Source: an uncultured Rhodospirillales bacterium
GTDB lineage: Bacteria; Pseudomonadota; Alphaproteobacteria; Azospirillales; Azospirillaceae
Reading direction: 5' to 3'
Length of the DNA: 47,362 nt
NCBI GenBank assembly: GCA_903927615.1
Contig: CAIYNU010000053.1
Location: forward strand, 1 to 47,362
Below, piece after piece: positions 1-8,407 of the stretch. The notes beneath the pieces were generated by a model that worked only from the letters and a program-made list of their open reading frames with translations, searched no databases and was not told the DNA's origin. The stretch's first letter is position 1; each line of letters begins with the position of its first letter. Made by a program: the position numbers and the translations under genes.

Positions 1-1
1 C

Positions 2-106
2 GACGTGCTCAGCCGTATCAGCGACCATCCGGCCTCACGCCTTCACGAACTGTTGCCCTGGAATTGGCGCAAACCTTCCCGGGAACAACAGGCTCAGGCC
101 GCCTGA
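2..106 (+). CDS. IS66-family transposase, C-terminal fragment (5' end outside window)
   Basis: Thirty-four codons are open from the window edge to a TGA. They read as the C-terminal tail typical of IS66-type TnpC transposases, with the motif VLSRISDHP, then LHELLPWNW and a basic, glutamine-rich end. This is family recognition from the tail only; the catalytic core lies to the left of the window. Shortly after the stop, CCGCTTTAC (108-116) resembles an IS66 terminal inverted repeat read inward from the right (GTAAAGCGG, where the family usually begins GTAAGCG), so the right end of the element may be near position 116. Whether the element is intact cannot be seen. Confidence 0.75.
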   Translation, partial: DVLSRISDHPASRLHELLPWNWRKPSREQQAQAA

Positions 107-404
107 ACCGCTTTACCCTGCTGCCGTAGCCCATCGCACCGTCTCTTGCACCACTGCAAACACCGCTGTTTGCAGTAGGCCTATCTTATCCCGCGCGAAC
201 CCGGTTCCGGTAGGCGGTCTTGACCGGATGGGTACCATCTTTCAGAAAGTAACGAAATTTAAGGCTGTAGGTCGAACGCCTCGGCTTCGCCGCCAAGGAG
301 TTCGAGCTACGATCATCATCGTGCGATGTCGGTCGCTCCGGCCGCCAAGGGGCGGGCGAGACGCCCGCGGTCCCAACGGTGATCCAATTTGATGGGAAAT
401 CGCT
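107..404. other. Gene-free stretch between transposase tail and plsC
   Basis: No convincing gene. It contains a perfect 9-bp hairpin at 153-176 and a GCGGGC/GCCCGC hairpin at 352-368 that lies just downstream of the plsC stop on the minus strand and may help end that transcript. The middle part (240-270) is locally AT-richer than the flanks. Confidence 0.5.
153..176. terminator. 9-bp hairpin downstream of transposase
   Basis: ACTGCAAAC (153-161) and GTTTGCAGT (168-176) are perfect reverse complements around a 6-nt loop. No clear T run follows, so a terminator role is only a suggestion. Confidence 0.35.
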
Positions 405-1133
405 CTACGGCCTGATCGTCCCGCCGGCTTCGGCGACCAGGCGGTCGGTGGCGGCTTCGAGTTGGGCTTCCAACGCCTGCATCGCCTGATGGCGCTCGAG
501 GCCGGGTGCGATGGGCGGCAGGAATTCCACGATGATGGTGCCGGGCCGTTTGCGGAAGGCCCGACGTGGCCAGTAGAGGCCGGAATTCAGCGCCATGGGC
601 ACCATCGGCAAGCCCAGTTGCTCGTACAGCATGCCGACCCCGATCCGATAGGCGTGGCGGGCGCCGGGGGCGGTGCGGGTGCCTTGGGGGAAGATCACGA
701 TGGGTCGGCCCCGAGCCACCACCCGTCGTGCGCCGTCCAGCAGCGAGATCACCGCCCGCCCGCGGGCGCCCCGGTCCACCGGGATCATTTCGGCCTTGAC
801 GGCAAACCAGCCCCAGATCGGAATCCGGGTCAATTCCCGTTTCAGCACAACCGCCGGATCGGGCAGCAGCAGGTGCAGCTTCAGGGTTTCCCAGGCCGAC
901 TGGTGTTTGGCCGCGACCAGATACGGCCCGGCCGGCAGGTGCTCCCGCCCGCGCACCTCATACCGCAGGCCGATCAGGGTCCGCTCCAGCCACGTTACGG
1001 TTTCCAGGTACCACTGCACCACCGCCATCATCTTCGGCCGCGGCAACAAGGGAACCCAGGCCAGAGCCAGGCACAGGCAGGCCGTCCATCCGTAGAACGC
1101 AATGTTGAACACCAAAGAGCGCAGGATAATCAT
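405..1133 (-). CDS. plsC: 1-acyl-sn-glycerol-3-phosphate acyltransferase (PlsC family)
   Basis: This 242-residue protein has the PlsC layout: an N-terminal membrane segment (about residues 8-28), then the acyltransferase domain. The HX4D-type motif is present as HQSAWE (77-82), with Glu where Asp is usual, and the acceptor-phosphate motif is FPQGTR (148-153) rather than FPEGTR. Both variants are familiar in alphaproteobacterial members. The predicted reaction is transfer of an acyl chain to lysophosphatidic acid at the inner membrane to make phosphatidic acid. The start overlaps the stop of the upstream YdcF-like gene by 4 bases (ATGA), so the two are probably translationally coupled. It is the last gene of the ftsE-ftsX-ydcF-plsC run. 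Confidence 0.9.
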   Translation of the reverse strand: MIILRSLVFNIAFYGWTACLCLALAWVPLLPRPKMMAVVQWYLETVTWLERTLIGLRYEVRGREHLPAGPYLVAAKHQSAWETLKLHLLLPDPAVVLKRELTRIPIWGWFAVKAEMIPVDRGARGRAVISLLDGARRVVARGRPIVIFPQGTRTAPGARHAYRIGVGMLYEQLGLPMVPMALNSGLYWPRRAFRKRPGTIIVEFLPPIAPGLERHQAMQALEAQLEAATDRLVAEAGGTIRP

Positions 1134-1774
1134 GACGTCTCCGCGGGAGCACGAACGGAACGAATCAGGCAGCGGATCAGAGCCACGAGATACTTGTCAT
1201 ACTCGATGATGATCAAGCCTGTGGTGTTCCGCCACAACCACCAGTCGGCGATCCGGACATTGGCCGGTGCGACCGGGTGTGGCACGATGGTGACGTCGGG
1301 CAGCACTTGCCGGAACTCGAGCAGGCTGCGCCGCAGATGGTAATTGGCGGTGACCAGGCGCAGGGAGGTAAAATGCTCGGCGCGAATCCAGGTGGCGGTC
1401 TCGGCGGCGTTGCCGACGGTGTTGTCCGCGGCATAGCCCAGCACGATGCAGCATTCCGCCTCGGCCGGTTTCTGCCGGGTCGCCCGCAGCAGAGCGCGGA
1501 CGTCCACGCTATGGTAGACGCCGGAAACGAAGAGTTTGCTGGCGCGCCCGGCCGCCAGCAATTCCAGCCCCACCGCCAGCCGTTCGCTGCCGCCGGTCAG
1601 CACCACGATGGCGTCGGTGTGGCGTTCGGCTTCGGGGGTGCCGGCGGCCGGCGGGTCCCGGGGGATGGTTTGGGCGAACCACACCAGGCCCGCGAACCAG
1701 ACCAGGCTCACGGCGCCCGCCGCGGCGGCCAGGCCACGCAGCCATCGGAGACAACGACGGACGGAGCCGGTCAT
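1130..1774 (-). CDS. YdcF/SanA-type DUF218 membrane protein
   Basis: This 214-residue protein has one N-terminal membrane segment (about residues 12-32) followed by a DUF218 (YdcF/ElyC/SanA) domain. Visible hallmarks are DAIVVLTGGSERL near residue 55, KLFVSG, the NTVGNAAET block and TANYHLRRS. The family is linked to envelope and peptidoglycan homeostasis, but its reaction is not settled. I chose the ATG at 1774 because a GAGG lies 8 bases upstream, overlapping the ftsX stop, and because the residues encoded further upstream are glycine-rich and not protein-like. It sits 11 bases after ftsX and overlaps plsC by 4. Confidence 0.85.
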   Translation of the reverse strand: MTGSVRRCLRWLRGLAAAAGAVSLVWFAGLVWFAQTIPRDPPAAGTPEAERHTDAIVVLTGGSERLAVGLELLAAGRASKLFVSGVYHSVDVRALLRATRQKPAEAECCIVLGYAADNTVGNAAETATWIRAEHFTSLRLVTANYHLRRSLLEFRQVLPDVTIVPHPVAPANVRIADWWLWRNTTGLIIIEYDKYLVALIRCLIRSVRAPAETS

Positions 1775-1785
1775 GGGGTGCGACC

Positions 1786-2703
1786 TCACGGCAAGGCGGC
1801 CAGCACGCGCAGCACCGTCCACCGGGCCGTCACCGCCGCCAGCATTGCCGCCACCAGCGGCACCGCGCCAAGCGCCAGCCATTGATGGGGGGTCAGGGCC
1901 ATCGCCGGCAGCATGCCGGTGGCGGCGTCCCCGGCGGCGCCGGCCGCCCGGTGCAACAGCGCCAGGGTGGCCAGTCCGAGCGCCAGACCGAAGGCGCCGC
2001 CGCGCAGCGCCAGGCCGACGATATGGGCCTGGAACTGGCGCGCCACATAGCGGTCGGAGGCGCCCATGATATGAAGCAGTTCCACCACCGGCGAATGGAT
2101 GGCGAGGCCCGTACGGACCGCGAACACCACCGCCGCCAGGGCCGCGGCGCCGACCAGAAGCACCACCGCCAGCGCCACCAACTGGGCGGTTCGGGCCAAC
2201 CGGCGCAGATCGTCAAGCCAGGCCGCGTGGTTGTCCAGCCGGGCCCCGGGAACCGACCGGGCCAGACGGTCGGCCAGGGCCGGCACCTCCAGTTGGGTAT
2301 TCTGCCCGACGTCGACATCGATCAGGGCCGGCAGCGGCAGATCATCGGGCAAGGCCGAGCCCAGCCAGGGTTCCAGCAGCTTGTGGGCGGCGGCCAGGGT
2401 AATCGCCTCGGCCCGCAACACCCCGGGCGTGGCCCGCAACAACGCCAGCGCGACCTCGGTACGCTGAACCAGGGGCGCCACCGATTCGGTATCGATGCCG
2501 CGCCCGAGGTCGTCGGGTTGCGGCGAAATCTGCACGGTGAGGCGGCCGGTCAGTCCATTTTCCCACCGCTCGGCCATCCCGGCCAGGACCAGCGCCCCCG
2601 CCAGGGCCATGATGCCGAGATAGACCATCACCGCCATGATCCAGACCATGAAGCGCCCGGTGGCGTCCTCCACAAGGGGCAGATCCAGACGATCTCGGAA
2701 CAT
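1786..2703 (-). CDS. ftsX: Cell division ABC transporter permease FtsX
   Basis: This 305-residue protein has a membrane segment near residues 18-42, a long periplasmic domain (about 43-165) and three further membrane segments in the C-terminal half, the FtsX/MacB permease arrangement. FtsX with FtsE forms the divisome complex that activates periplasmic cell-wall hydrolases. It starts 13 bases after ftsE ends, in the conserved alphaproteobacterial order ftsE-ftsX-ydcF-plsC. Sequence conservation is low, as is normal for FtsX, so gene order carries much of the assignment. Confidence 0.88.
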   Translation of the reverse strand: MFRDRLDLPLVEDATGRFMVWIMAVMVYLGIMALAGALVLAGMAERWENGLTGRLTVQISPQPDDLGRGIDTESVAPLVQRTEVALALLRATPGVLRAEAITLAAAHKLLEPWLGSALPDDLPLPALIDVDVGQNTQLEVPALADRLARSVPGARLDNHAAWLDDLRRLARTAQLVALAVVLLVGAAALAAVVFAVRTGLAIHSPVVELLHIMGASDRYVARQFQAHIVGLALRGGAFGLALGLATLALLHRAAGAAGDAATGMLPAMALTPHQWLALGAVPLVAAMLAAVTARWTVLRVLAALP

Positions 2704-2716
2704 CAGGGCGTCCTCT

Positions 2717-3469
2717 TTACCGTGACCAGCCGGTCCCGACCACGCTGGCGGTCAGGCTGGTGGGCAGTGCGGGGCTGGGTGTCGGGGGCGCGGCCGATGG
2801 GGTCATCCCTGCCGGCATCACGGTCAACGTGCCGTGGTCCAGATAGAGACGGGGGTGGGGAAAGCGCCCGATCAGCGCCTCGTTGTGGGTCGCGATCATC
2901 ACCGTGGTCCCAAGCTTGTTCAACTCCTCGAACAGATAGAGCAGACGCATGCCGATGGTGTCGTCAACATTGCCGGTCGGTTCGTCGGCAAGCAACAGCC
3001 GCGGCCGGTTGATCACCGAGCGGGCGATGGCGACGCGCTGCTGCTGTCCGCCCGACAGGGTCGGCGGCTTGGCGTCCAGGTGCTCGCCCAGTCCGACCCA
3101 GTCAAGCAATTCCACCACATGCTCACGGATTTCCGCCTCCGCGGCGCCGGCCATGCGTAACGGCAGCGCGACGTTATCGAGCGCGGAGAGGTGGTCAAGC
3201 AAACGAAAGTCCTGAAAGACCACGCCGATCTGACGGCGCAGGGCCGGCAACTCGGCCCGCTTCAACGTCGCCACATCCCGGCCGAACAGCGTGATGGTGC
3301 CGCTGGATGGCCGCAAACCCAGATACATCAGTCGTAACAGCGACGATTTGCCGGCGCCGCTGGAGCCGGTCAGAAAATGGAACGATCCCGGTCTCAGGGT
3401 GAAGTTGACCCGGGACAACACCTCCGGTCCGGAACCGTAGCGTAGTCCTATGTCTTCGAAGCGTATCAC
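2717..3469 (-). CDS. ftsE: Cell division ATP-binding protein FtsE
   Basis: This 250-residue ABC ATPase has Walker [10 protein letters not shown] (35-43), a Q-loop in [11 protein letters not shown] (84-94), the signature LSGGQQQR (138-145) and Walker B LLLADEP (158-164). It would power the FtsEX complex at the septum. The start is a GTG at 3469, giving the family-typical beginning [13 protein letters not shown] much longer in-frame reading upstream runs antisense to the neighbouring zinc-ribbon gene and is rejected. The last 35 or so residues are rich in Pro, Ser, Thr and Ala and extend past the usual FtsE end. The gene is transcribed divergently from the zinc-ribbon gene. Confidence 0.93.
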   Translation of the reverse strand: MIRFEDIGLRYGSGPEVLSRVNFTLRPGSFHFLTGSSGAGKSSLLRLMYLGLRPSSGTITLFGRDVATLKRAELPALRRQIGVVFQDFRLLDHLSALDNVALPLRMAGAAEAEIREHVVELLDWVGLGEHLDAKPPTLSGGQQQRVAIARSVINRPRLLLADEPTGNVDDTIGMRLLYLFEELNKLGTTVMIATHNEALIGRFPHPRLYLDHGTLTVMPAGMTPSAAPPTPSPALPTSLTASVVGTGWSR

Positions 3470-3515
3470 AGGTAACCCCAGACTGGCTCGTGGCCGGGCA
3501 GACGCGCCCCGTGCC

Positions 3516-3544
3516 TTGCTTAATGGCTCGTCACTTCCTATAAG
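3516..3544 (+). promoter_or_regulatory. Sigma70-like promoter for the zinc-ribbon gene
   Basis: TTGCTT (3516-3521) and TATAAG (3539-3544) are separated by exactly 17 bases, which would place transcription start near 3551, about 45 bases before the ATG at 3596. Just downstream, TCGGA-AAA-TCCGA forms a short inverted repeat that could be an operator. Pattern match only. Confidence 0.45.
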
Positions 3545-3595
3545 ATCATTCCTATCGGAAAATCCGAGATTTCCGCCAGAGATAATCGCTGTCCG

Positions 3596-4441
3596 ATGAT
3601 CGTCACCTGCCCGGCTTGTTCCACGCGCTACAACATCCAGCCCATCGCTCTCGGCGGGGCGGGGCGGAAGGTGCGCTGTTCCAAGTGCGGCCATAACTGG
3701 GTTCAGCCGCCGCCTGCGTCCCCCACGGGGACCAAACCGGCCGCCAACCCCAGCCCGGCTCCCATCGTCCCTCCCAGTCCGGTGATGCATGAGGTGACCG
3801 AGTGGATCTCCGATCCGGGCTCGGTGCGCCCGGTGGGACTGGACTCTGAACCGCGGCCGACACGGTTTCCGTCGTTCGGCGATGATCGCGATGTGGTGGG
3901 CACCGCCGGCGCCAGCGAGGGCCGTGACGAGGATCCCTTCGGATACAGCGATCCCTTTGACGAGGGCATCGGCCGTTCTCGCCGAACCCGAACGGGTCGT
4001 TGGGCGAAGCTCAAGGGCGCGTTGCGCTGGATCGGTTTTGCGGCCGCCATCGGCGGCCTCATCGGGTTTGTGGTGATGGGCCGCGAAACCCTTGTGAACA
4101 CCTGGCCCGCGGCGGCCCGGCTGTACCAGGCCATCGGCCTGCCGGTTGAGGCGCCCGGGGCGGGCTTGCAACTCCAGAGCGTCAAATCCGAGCAACGGGT
4201 CGAAGATGGAACCGTGATGTTGGTGGTTGAGGGGCAAATCCTCAACATCTCTGAAATAGAGCGCGAAGTGCCGCCCCTGCTCGCCATGTCCATCGGACCG
4301 GATCACCAGCCGGTTCATAAATGGCGGATTCCGATTACCCAAGCCCACCTGGCGCCGGGCGCCATCGCCACCTTTCACTCGGTGGAGCGTGATCCGGGGG
4401 TGGTTTCGGAGGTCGCGGTGACCTTTGATGGCGGTGAATGA
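3596..4441 (+). CDS. MJ0042-type zinc-ribbon, single-pass membrane protein (DUF3426-like)
   Basis: This 281-residue protein opens with a zinc ribbon: CPAC (Cys5, Cys8) and CSKC (Cys28, Cys31), the MJ0042 finger. A low-complexity Pro-rich linker and an acidic stretch follow, then one membrane segment (about residues 143-162). The periplasmic C-terminal domain, with ILNISEIEREVPPLL and PGAIATFHS-type strands, resembles DUF3426. Such proteins are common beside ftsE in alphaproteobacteria; the function is unknown, probably envelope-related signalling. It is divergent from ftsE and convergent with the DUF4175 gene. Confidence 0.85.
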   Translation: MIVTCPACSTRYNIQPIALGGAGRKVRCSKCGHNWVQPPPASPTGTKPAANPSPAPIVPPSPVMHEVTEWISDPGSVRPVGLDSEPRPTRFPSFGDDRDVVGTAGASEGRDEDPFGYSDPFDEGIGRSRRTRTGRWAKLKGALRWIGFAAAIGGLIGFVVMGRETLVNTWPAAARLYQAIGLPVEAPGAGLQLQSVKSEQRVEDGTVMLVVEGQILNISEIEREVPPLLAMSIGPDHQPVHKWRIPITQAHLAPGAIATFHSVERDPGVVSEVAVTFDGGE

Positions 4442-4489
4442 TCATGCTGTCGGGTGGGGGATGCGCGCGATAGGCCCGACCAAAGAGCA

Positions 4490-6931
4490 TTAGAATTGGC
4501 GCAGAAGTCGGTCGATATAATCCAACTCCTGCCGTGACCGGTCACGCTGTCCGGCCCGATGGCGAAGCTCGTCAAGTATCTCTCGTGCCCGTTGTAGCTC
4601 CGGCGCCTCCGGTACCCCGACATCGGTGGAGTCGGTGAGGCCCGCCCCGGGTCGCAAATGGCCCAAGGGATCCTGGCCTGCGCCGGGCTGCGCCCCAGCG
4701 TGGACCCCCGGCAGTCCCAGGCCCTGGCCAAGGCTGCGCAAACCGTGTTGGAGTCCCTCCACCGCCTGGGTTTCGGCGTCGGCGGCGGTGGTCGGGTCGC
4801 TGCGCCGGAGCGCCTGTTCGGCGGCCCGCATGGACTGTTCCGCCTGTCCGAGCCCACTCGGAACGGTGCCGTTGACGTCGCCCAGGTGTTGCATCAACAC
4901 CCCTAATTGATGCCTCAGAACCCCCTGGTCGGCGGCAGGCGGCGCTTCACCGCGGGTGGGTGGACTGGGAGTCGGGTCCTGCTCCGGGGGGTGGCCCTGG
5001 GATTGACGGAAGGTCCGATCCAGCAGGTCCCGCTGGCGGGTGGTCAGATCCTGCAATTGACGGAGGATTTCGAGAGTCGCCCCCCGGTTGGGGTCGGGCG
5101 TTGAAGCCCCGGATTTGAGGCCGTCGAGCAGCCGGCCCAGATTTGACAACGCCTGGCGCGCGCCATCCCGGGCCCCGGTTTCGGCCATATCGCGGAGAGC
5201 CTGCATCATGGCCTCCAGGTCAGCCCGGTCCAGCACCTGGGCCGCCGCCCCGGGCGGCGTCTGGTTACCACCCGGAGTGTCGGGTTGATTCGCCTGTTGC
5301 TCCAGGGTGTCGAGAAAACGGCTGATCGCGGCCTGAAGCTCATCCATCCGACGCCGCACTTCGGCGTCGTCGGCCTGGTGGTCGAGGGCCTCGGCAAGCG
5401 CCGCTTCGGCGTCGCGCAGGTCGCGTTCGGCGAGCGATCGGCCGCCGTCTTCGAGGCGAAGCGCGGTCTCCCACAACAGGTCACGAACCGCCGGGATGCT
5501 CTGGTCGTCACGCTCCCGGGTCAGTTGGGCCACCGCCACCCGCAACGCCAGAAAAACCACCAGATCGTCATGATAGGCGCCGGTCTGGATCGACAGGTCT
5601 CCCAGGGACCGGGCGGCCGCCTGGCGGGCGGCCTCGCCGCCCGGGGCCAGGGTCCGGCGCTGGGCGACAATCTTTTGCGCCACCGGGTTCAGGAATTGGC
5701 GTTCGGGCAGCACCAGGGGCAGCGCGGCGGAATGTCCCTGGCGGCCGGCGCCGCCGGTCGCGGTCAATTCGATCAGCACCGGCAGTCCGGCCCACGGGCT
5801 GGCGGTCAGGTCATGAGTGCTGGTGGCGTGAACGGTCTTCGGCCGCAAGCCCGGCACAGGAAGCGGCAGTACCAGGGGTGCTCCACCGGCCGCGGCGACC
5901 TCTGGCGCCAACCGCATCGTCGCCGCCACCGTGGCCAGGCCGTAATCGTCGGCGGCGGCGTAGTCCAGGCGTACGGTCCCGTGCTCGGACACCGCCGGTG
6001 CGGCGGCGAAGGTGATGTGGGGCGGCTGGTCCGGTCGTACCACGATTGCCCAGCGACCGAGTGTCCGACCGCCCTGCCGGACGGCAATCACCGAGCCGCC
6101 GGTTACCGCTTGTTGGGCCTGAAACTGGTCGTCGTCCACGGCGGCGAAAGGCTGTTCCGAGTCGTTGACGGTCAAGGTCGGCAGCCCCGAGCCGCCGCTG
6201 ATCCGGGCCAGCACGGTGCTGCCGGCGGGAACCGTGATGGCTGGACCGGTGGCGTCGGTCGCCGGTGGCGGTTCGGAACCGGCGTCGGCGCGTTGCAGAA
6301 AGATCGGTGCGGCCCCGGTATAGTCGGGCGGCACCAGCCAGGCATCAAGGTGTGGCGGTGCCCTCAAACCCGGACTGGTCAGGTGCGGTTGCAAGGCCGC
6401 GGCGATCCGCGGCAGCCAGTCGCCCCGGCTGCCGACGGCGGTGGCCACCACCATTAACGCGACGACGGCCCGGACGCCGAACGGATCCCGGGCGGCAACC
6501 CCCGGGCGAGGCCAATGGACCCTCACCCCGCCCAGTTGAGCCACCGCCTGCCGGCAGTGGCGCCGCCACACCGCTGCCAGTTCTTCGTCATCCGTGGCCG
6601 GCCGGTCGCGCAAGGTCGATAACGGCCGGTGCGACAGGGCGTTGTCGCGTTCCAGGCGCCGCACTGCTTCGGCCTCGGTGGGCCAGCGGAACCCGCGAAA
6701 ACCCCGGCACAAGACCAGGGCCAAGGCCGTCGCGACTGCGGCCAGCACCAGTCCATGGAGCCAGCCGGGCCATTGGGGCAGAATGTTGACGAGCGCCAGG
6801 GCAAGAAATCCGCCGCTGACGCAAGCCGCCAGCCACAAGGCTTGCCACAGCCGCTCCCACCCCAGCACCAGCCGGGTAGCGGCCACCGCCCGGTGCAGCC
6901 TGCCGGGCGTCGGTTCGCCGCCATCTGTCAT
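4490..6931 (-). CDS. DUF4175 / TIGR02302-family membrane protein
   Basis: This protein of about 813 residues has two N-terminal membrane segments (about residues 27-75), a further one near 140, a periplasmic beta-rich region, and a long helical C-terminal half rich in Gln, Arg, Asp and Glu with coiled-coil character. This matches the alphaproteobacterial family known as DUF4175 or TIGR02302; no function is established. The ATG at 6931 is preferred because AGGA lies about 8 bases upstream; a GTG-like start ten codons earlier (6961) is the alternative. The gene stands alone, 170 bases downstream (in its own direction) of no obvious partner. Confidence 0.85.
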   Translation of the reverse strand: MTDGGEPTPGRLHRAVAATRLVLGWERLWQALWLAACVSGGFLALALVNILPQWPGWLHGLVLAAVATALALVLCRGFRGFRWPTEAEAVRRLERDNALSHRPLSTLRDRPATDDEELAAVWRRHCRQAVAQLGGVRVHWPRPGVAARDPFGVRAVVALMVVATAVGSRGDWLPRIAAALQPHLTSPGLRAPPHLDAWLVPPDYTGAAPIFLQRADAGSEPPPATDATGPAITVPAGSTVLARISGGSGLPTLTVNDSEQPFAAVDDDQFQAQQAVTGGSVIAVRQGGRTLGRWAIVVRPDQPPHITFAAAPAVSEHGTVRLDYAAADDYGLATVAATMRLAPEVAAAGGAPLVLPLPVPGLRPKTVHATSTHDLTASPWAGLPVLIELTATGGAGRQGHSAALPLVLPERQFLNPVAQKIVAQRRTLAPGGEAARQAAARSLGDLSIQTGAYHDDLVVFLALRVAVAQLTRERDDQSIPAVRDLLWETALRLEDGGRSLAERDLRDAEAALAEALDHQADDAEVRRRMDELQAAISRFLDTLEQQANQPDTPGGNQTPPGAAAQVLDRADLEAMMQALRDMAETGARDGARQALSNLGRLLDGLKSGASTPDPNRGATLEILRQLQDLTTRQRDLLDRTFRQSQGHPPEQDPTPSPPTRGEAPPAADQGVLRHQLGVLMQHLGDVNGTVPSGLGQAEQSMRAAEQALRRSDPTTAADAETQAVEGLQHGLRSLGQGLGLPGVHAGAQPGAGQDPLGHLRPGAGLTDSTDVGVPEAPELQRAREILDELRHRAGQRDRSRQELDYIDRLLRQF

Positions 6932-7131
6932 CGCACCAATCCTATTGCGTCTGGCGACCATGGGCAGAGCCCCACAGGGGCCAGCGTCCCGAAGGGGCTT
7001 TGACGGAAAACACGGTGGTCGGCTCTGTGCGCACCGCCTCGCCGGTGCAGAGTAAAGTCATGCAAAGGCGATGTCATGGCCTTCTCCGGGCACAGGTCGG
7101 GCACAGCCCGGCAAAAACAACCCCGGCCCGG

Positions 7132-7830
7132 CTATTTGTGGATGATCAGGAACCCCCGTTTGGCGTTGGCGTCGGTATCGTCGGTGTTCATCGCCGCCCA
7201 CAGGTCCGCGGCGCTGACCCAGATGGGGGGCAAACGATAACGGGCGACGTCCAGCAGCAGGAAACGGTCACTGGCGGCATCGTAGGCGCCGAGCGGCGAG
7301 TGATGGCCTTCGCCGGTCTCGCCCAACAGTTTGCGTTGAAAGTTGACGATGACCCTGGCGTCGGGATCGGCAAGGGCGGCGGCGGTGAGGGTGCGAAAGC
7401 CGTCCAGATCGAGCGGGCTGTCGGCGTGATGCACGGCGACCTGGACGCCGAAGCTCGAGATGACCTGGCCCAACTCGTCGAGGGTCAGGCCGCCGAGATG
7501 CACCATCTTCGGCGCCTTGATCGCCAGCACGGCGTCCGTAAAGATATTGGACTCGTCAAAGCGACGGTACGGATAGATCGCCGGCGACGATGGCGCCGTG
7601 ACATCCAGCGAATTGAGGACCGTCACCGCCGAGGCAATTCCACAATAGGTCTGGTCGGCCTGGGATTCGAAATGTTGCATTAATCGCCAGAATCCGGCTT
7701 TGGCCTTGGCCTGGTCGAAAATCTGTTCAGCGGCGGGAGAGTCCACGGGGATGACGTCGGCAGCCGACGCCGGCCGAACGGCAAGGCAGCCCAGCACAAG
7801 ACAAAGGCCGATACAAAGGCGGATAGACAT
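7132..7830 (-). CDS. Exported phytochelatin-synthase-family cysteine protease
   Basis: This 232-residue protein has a signal peptide (hydrophobic core about residues 5-18, cleavage likely after ASA at 21-23) and then a phytochelatin synthase domain. The papain-like triad can be read: Cys63 in QTYCGIASA, His177 in GHHSPLG and Asp194 in LLLDVARY. Bacterial half-size members act on glutathione, removing glycine to leave gamma-Glu-Cys, and make little or no phytochelatin. The signal peptide suggests a periplasmic location. No heavy-metal resistance genes are adjacent. The family call is strong; the physiological substrate is inferred. Confidence 0.88.
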   Translation of the reverse strand: MSIRLCIGLCLVLGCLAVRPASAADVIPVDSPAAEQIFDQAKAKAGFWRLMQHFESQADQTYCGIASAVTVLNSLDVTAPSSPAIYPYRRFDESNIFTDAVLAIKAPKMVHLGGLTLDELGQVISSFGVQVAVHHADSPLDLDGFRTLTAAALADPDARVIVNFQRKLLGETGEGHHSPLGAYDAASDRFLLLDVARYRLPPIWVSAADLWAAMNTDDTDANAKRGFLIIHK

Positions 7831-7911
7831 GGGAATGGCTCTCCGAAAGGTGGGGCCGAAGGCGCGCGGCCAATGAGGGTGGATGCCAAAGAGAACAGGA
7901 TATGGTGCGTG

Positions 7912-8172
7912 TCAGACGGCCTGCCCCGCCTGCACCAAAGAATTAACGGCTTGGGACAGGGCGTCCAGGGCTTCGACGATGTCATCGCCCTGGTAAAGGG
8001 TGAGAGGGATCAGATAGTCGGCGCACATACAGATGGTGATGGGGTTGGTCGGGCGGCCGAGCAGGGCAAGGAACGTAACGTCGGGGACCCGCGCGTTGGC
8101 TTCCAGGATCGCCGCCAGCAGCCGATCGTTTACCACAGACGGAGCCTCCACCGGAAAAGAGCGAATGCCCAA
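7912..8172 (-). CDS. Small protein of unknown function
   Basis: This is an open frame of about 86 codons with protein-like composition: an amphipathic helix (DRLLAAILEANARVP), a hydrophobic strand region with two Cys (ITICMCADYLIPL) and a C-terminal helix. The only in-frame start at this point is TTG (8172); a GTG slightly downstream (VEAPS) is also possible. I recognise no family. It lies 81 bases upstream of the phytochelatin-synthase-like gene on the same strand, so the two may be co-transcribed. Existence is moderately supported. Confidence 0.45.
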   Translation of the reverse strand: MGIRSFPVEAPSVVNDRLLAAILEANARVPDVTFLALLGRPTNPITICMCADYLIPLTLYQGDDIVEALDALSQAVNSLVQAGQAV

Positions 8173-8407
8173 AGGGGGGCGCGGATCGACCGCGGAAGGT
8201 GCGGCACCGAAGGTTGACCACGTCGGGTAGATTGCTCTTGTGGCGGCCCGGGGTCAACGGGGCATGGGCGCTGGTTTTTCGGCGAACAGGCGCGATCTTT
8301 CGTCCAGCCCTCTTTGCCTGTTCTTTTTGGTCCGGATTGGGCATGGTGCTGACGGTTTCGGCGGGAGTCGGGCAAAAGTCCGGGTCCACGTTGTCAGGGA
8401 GGTCGCG

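Noticed and set aside
462-1343. Long plus-strand frame (293 codons) opposite plsC and the YdcF-like gene
   Set aside because: Antisense to two conserved genes; Gly, His, Gln and Arg rich, as expected from a GC-rich shadow frame.
3470-4378. Upstream in-frame extension of FtsE to 4378
   Set aside because: It runs antisense through the zinc-ribbon gene and lacks ABC-protein similarity; the GTG at 3469 gives a normal FtsE start.
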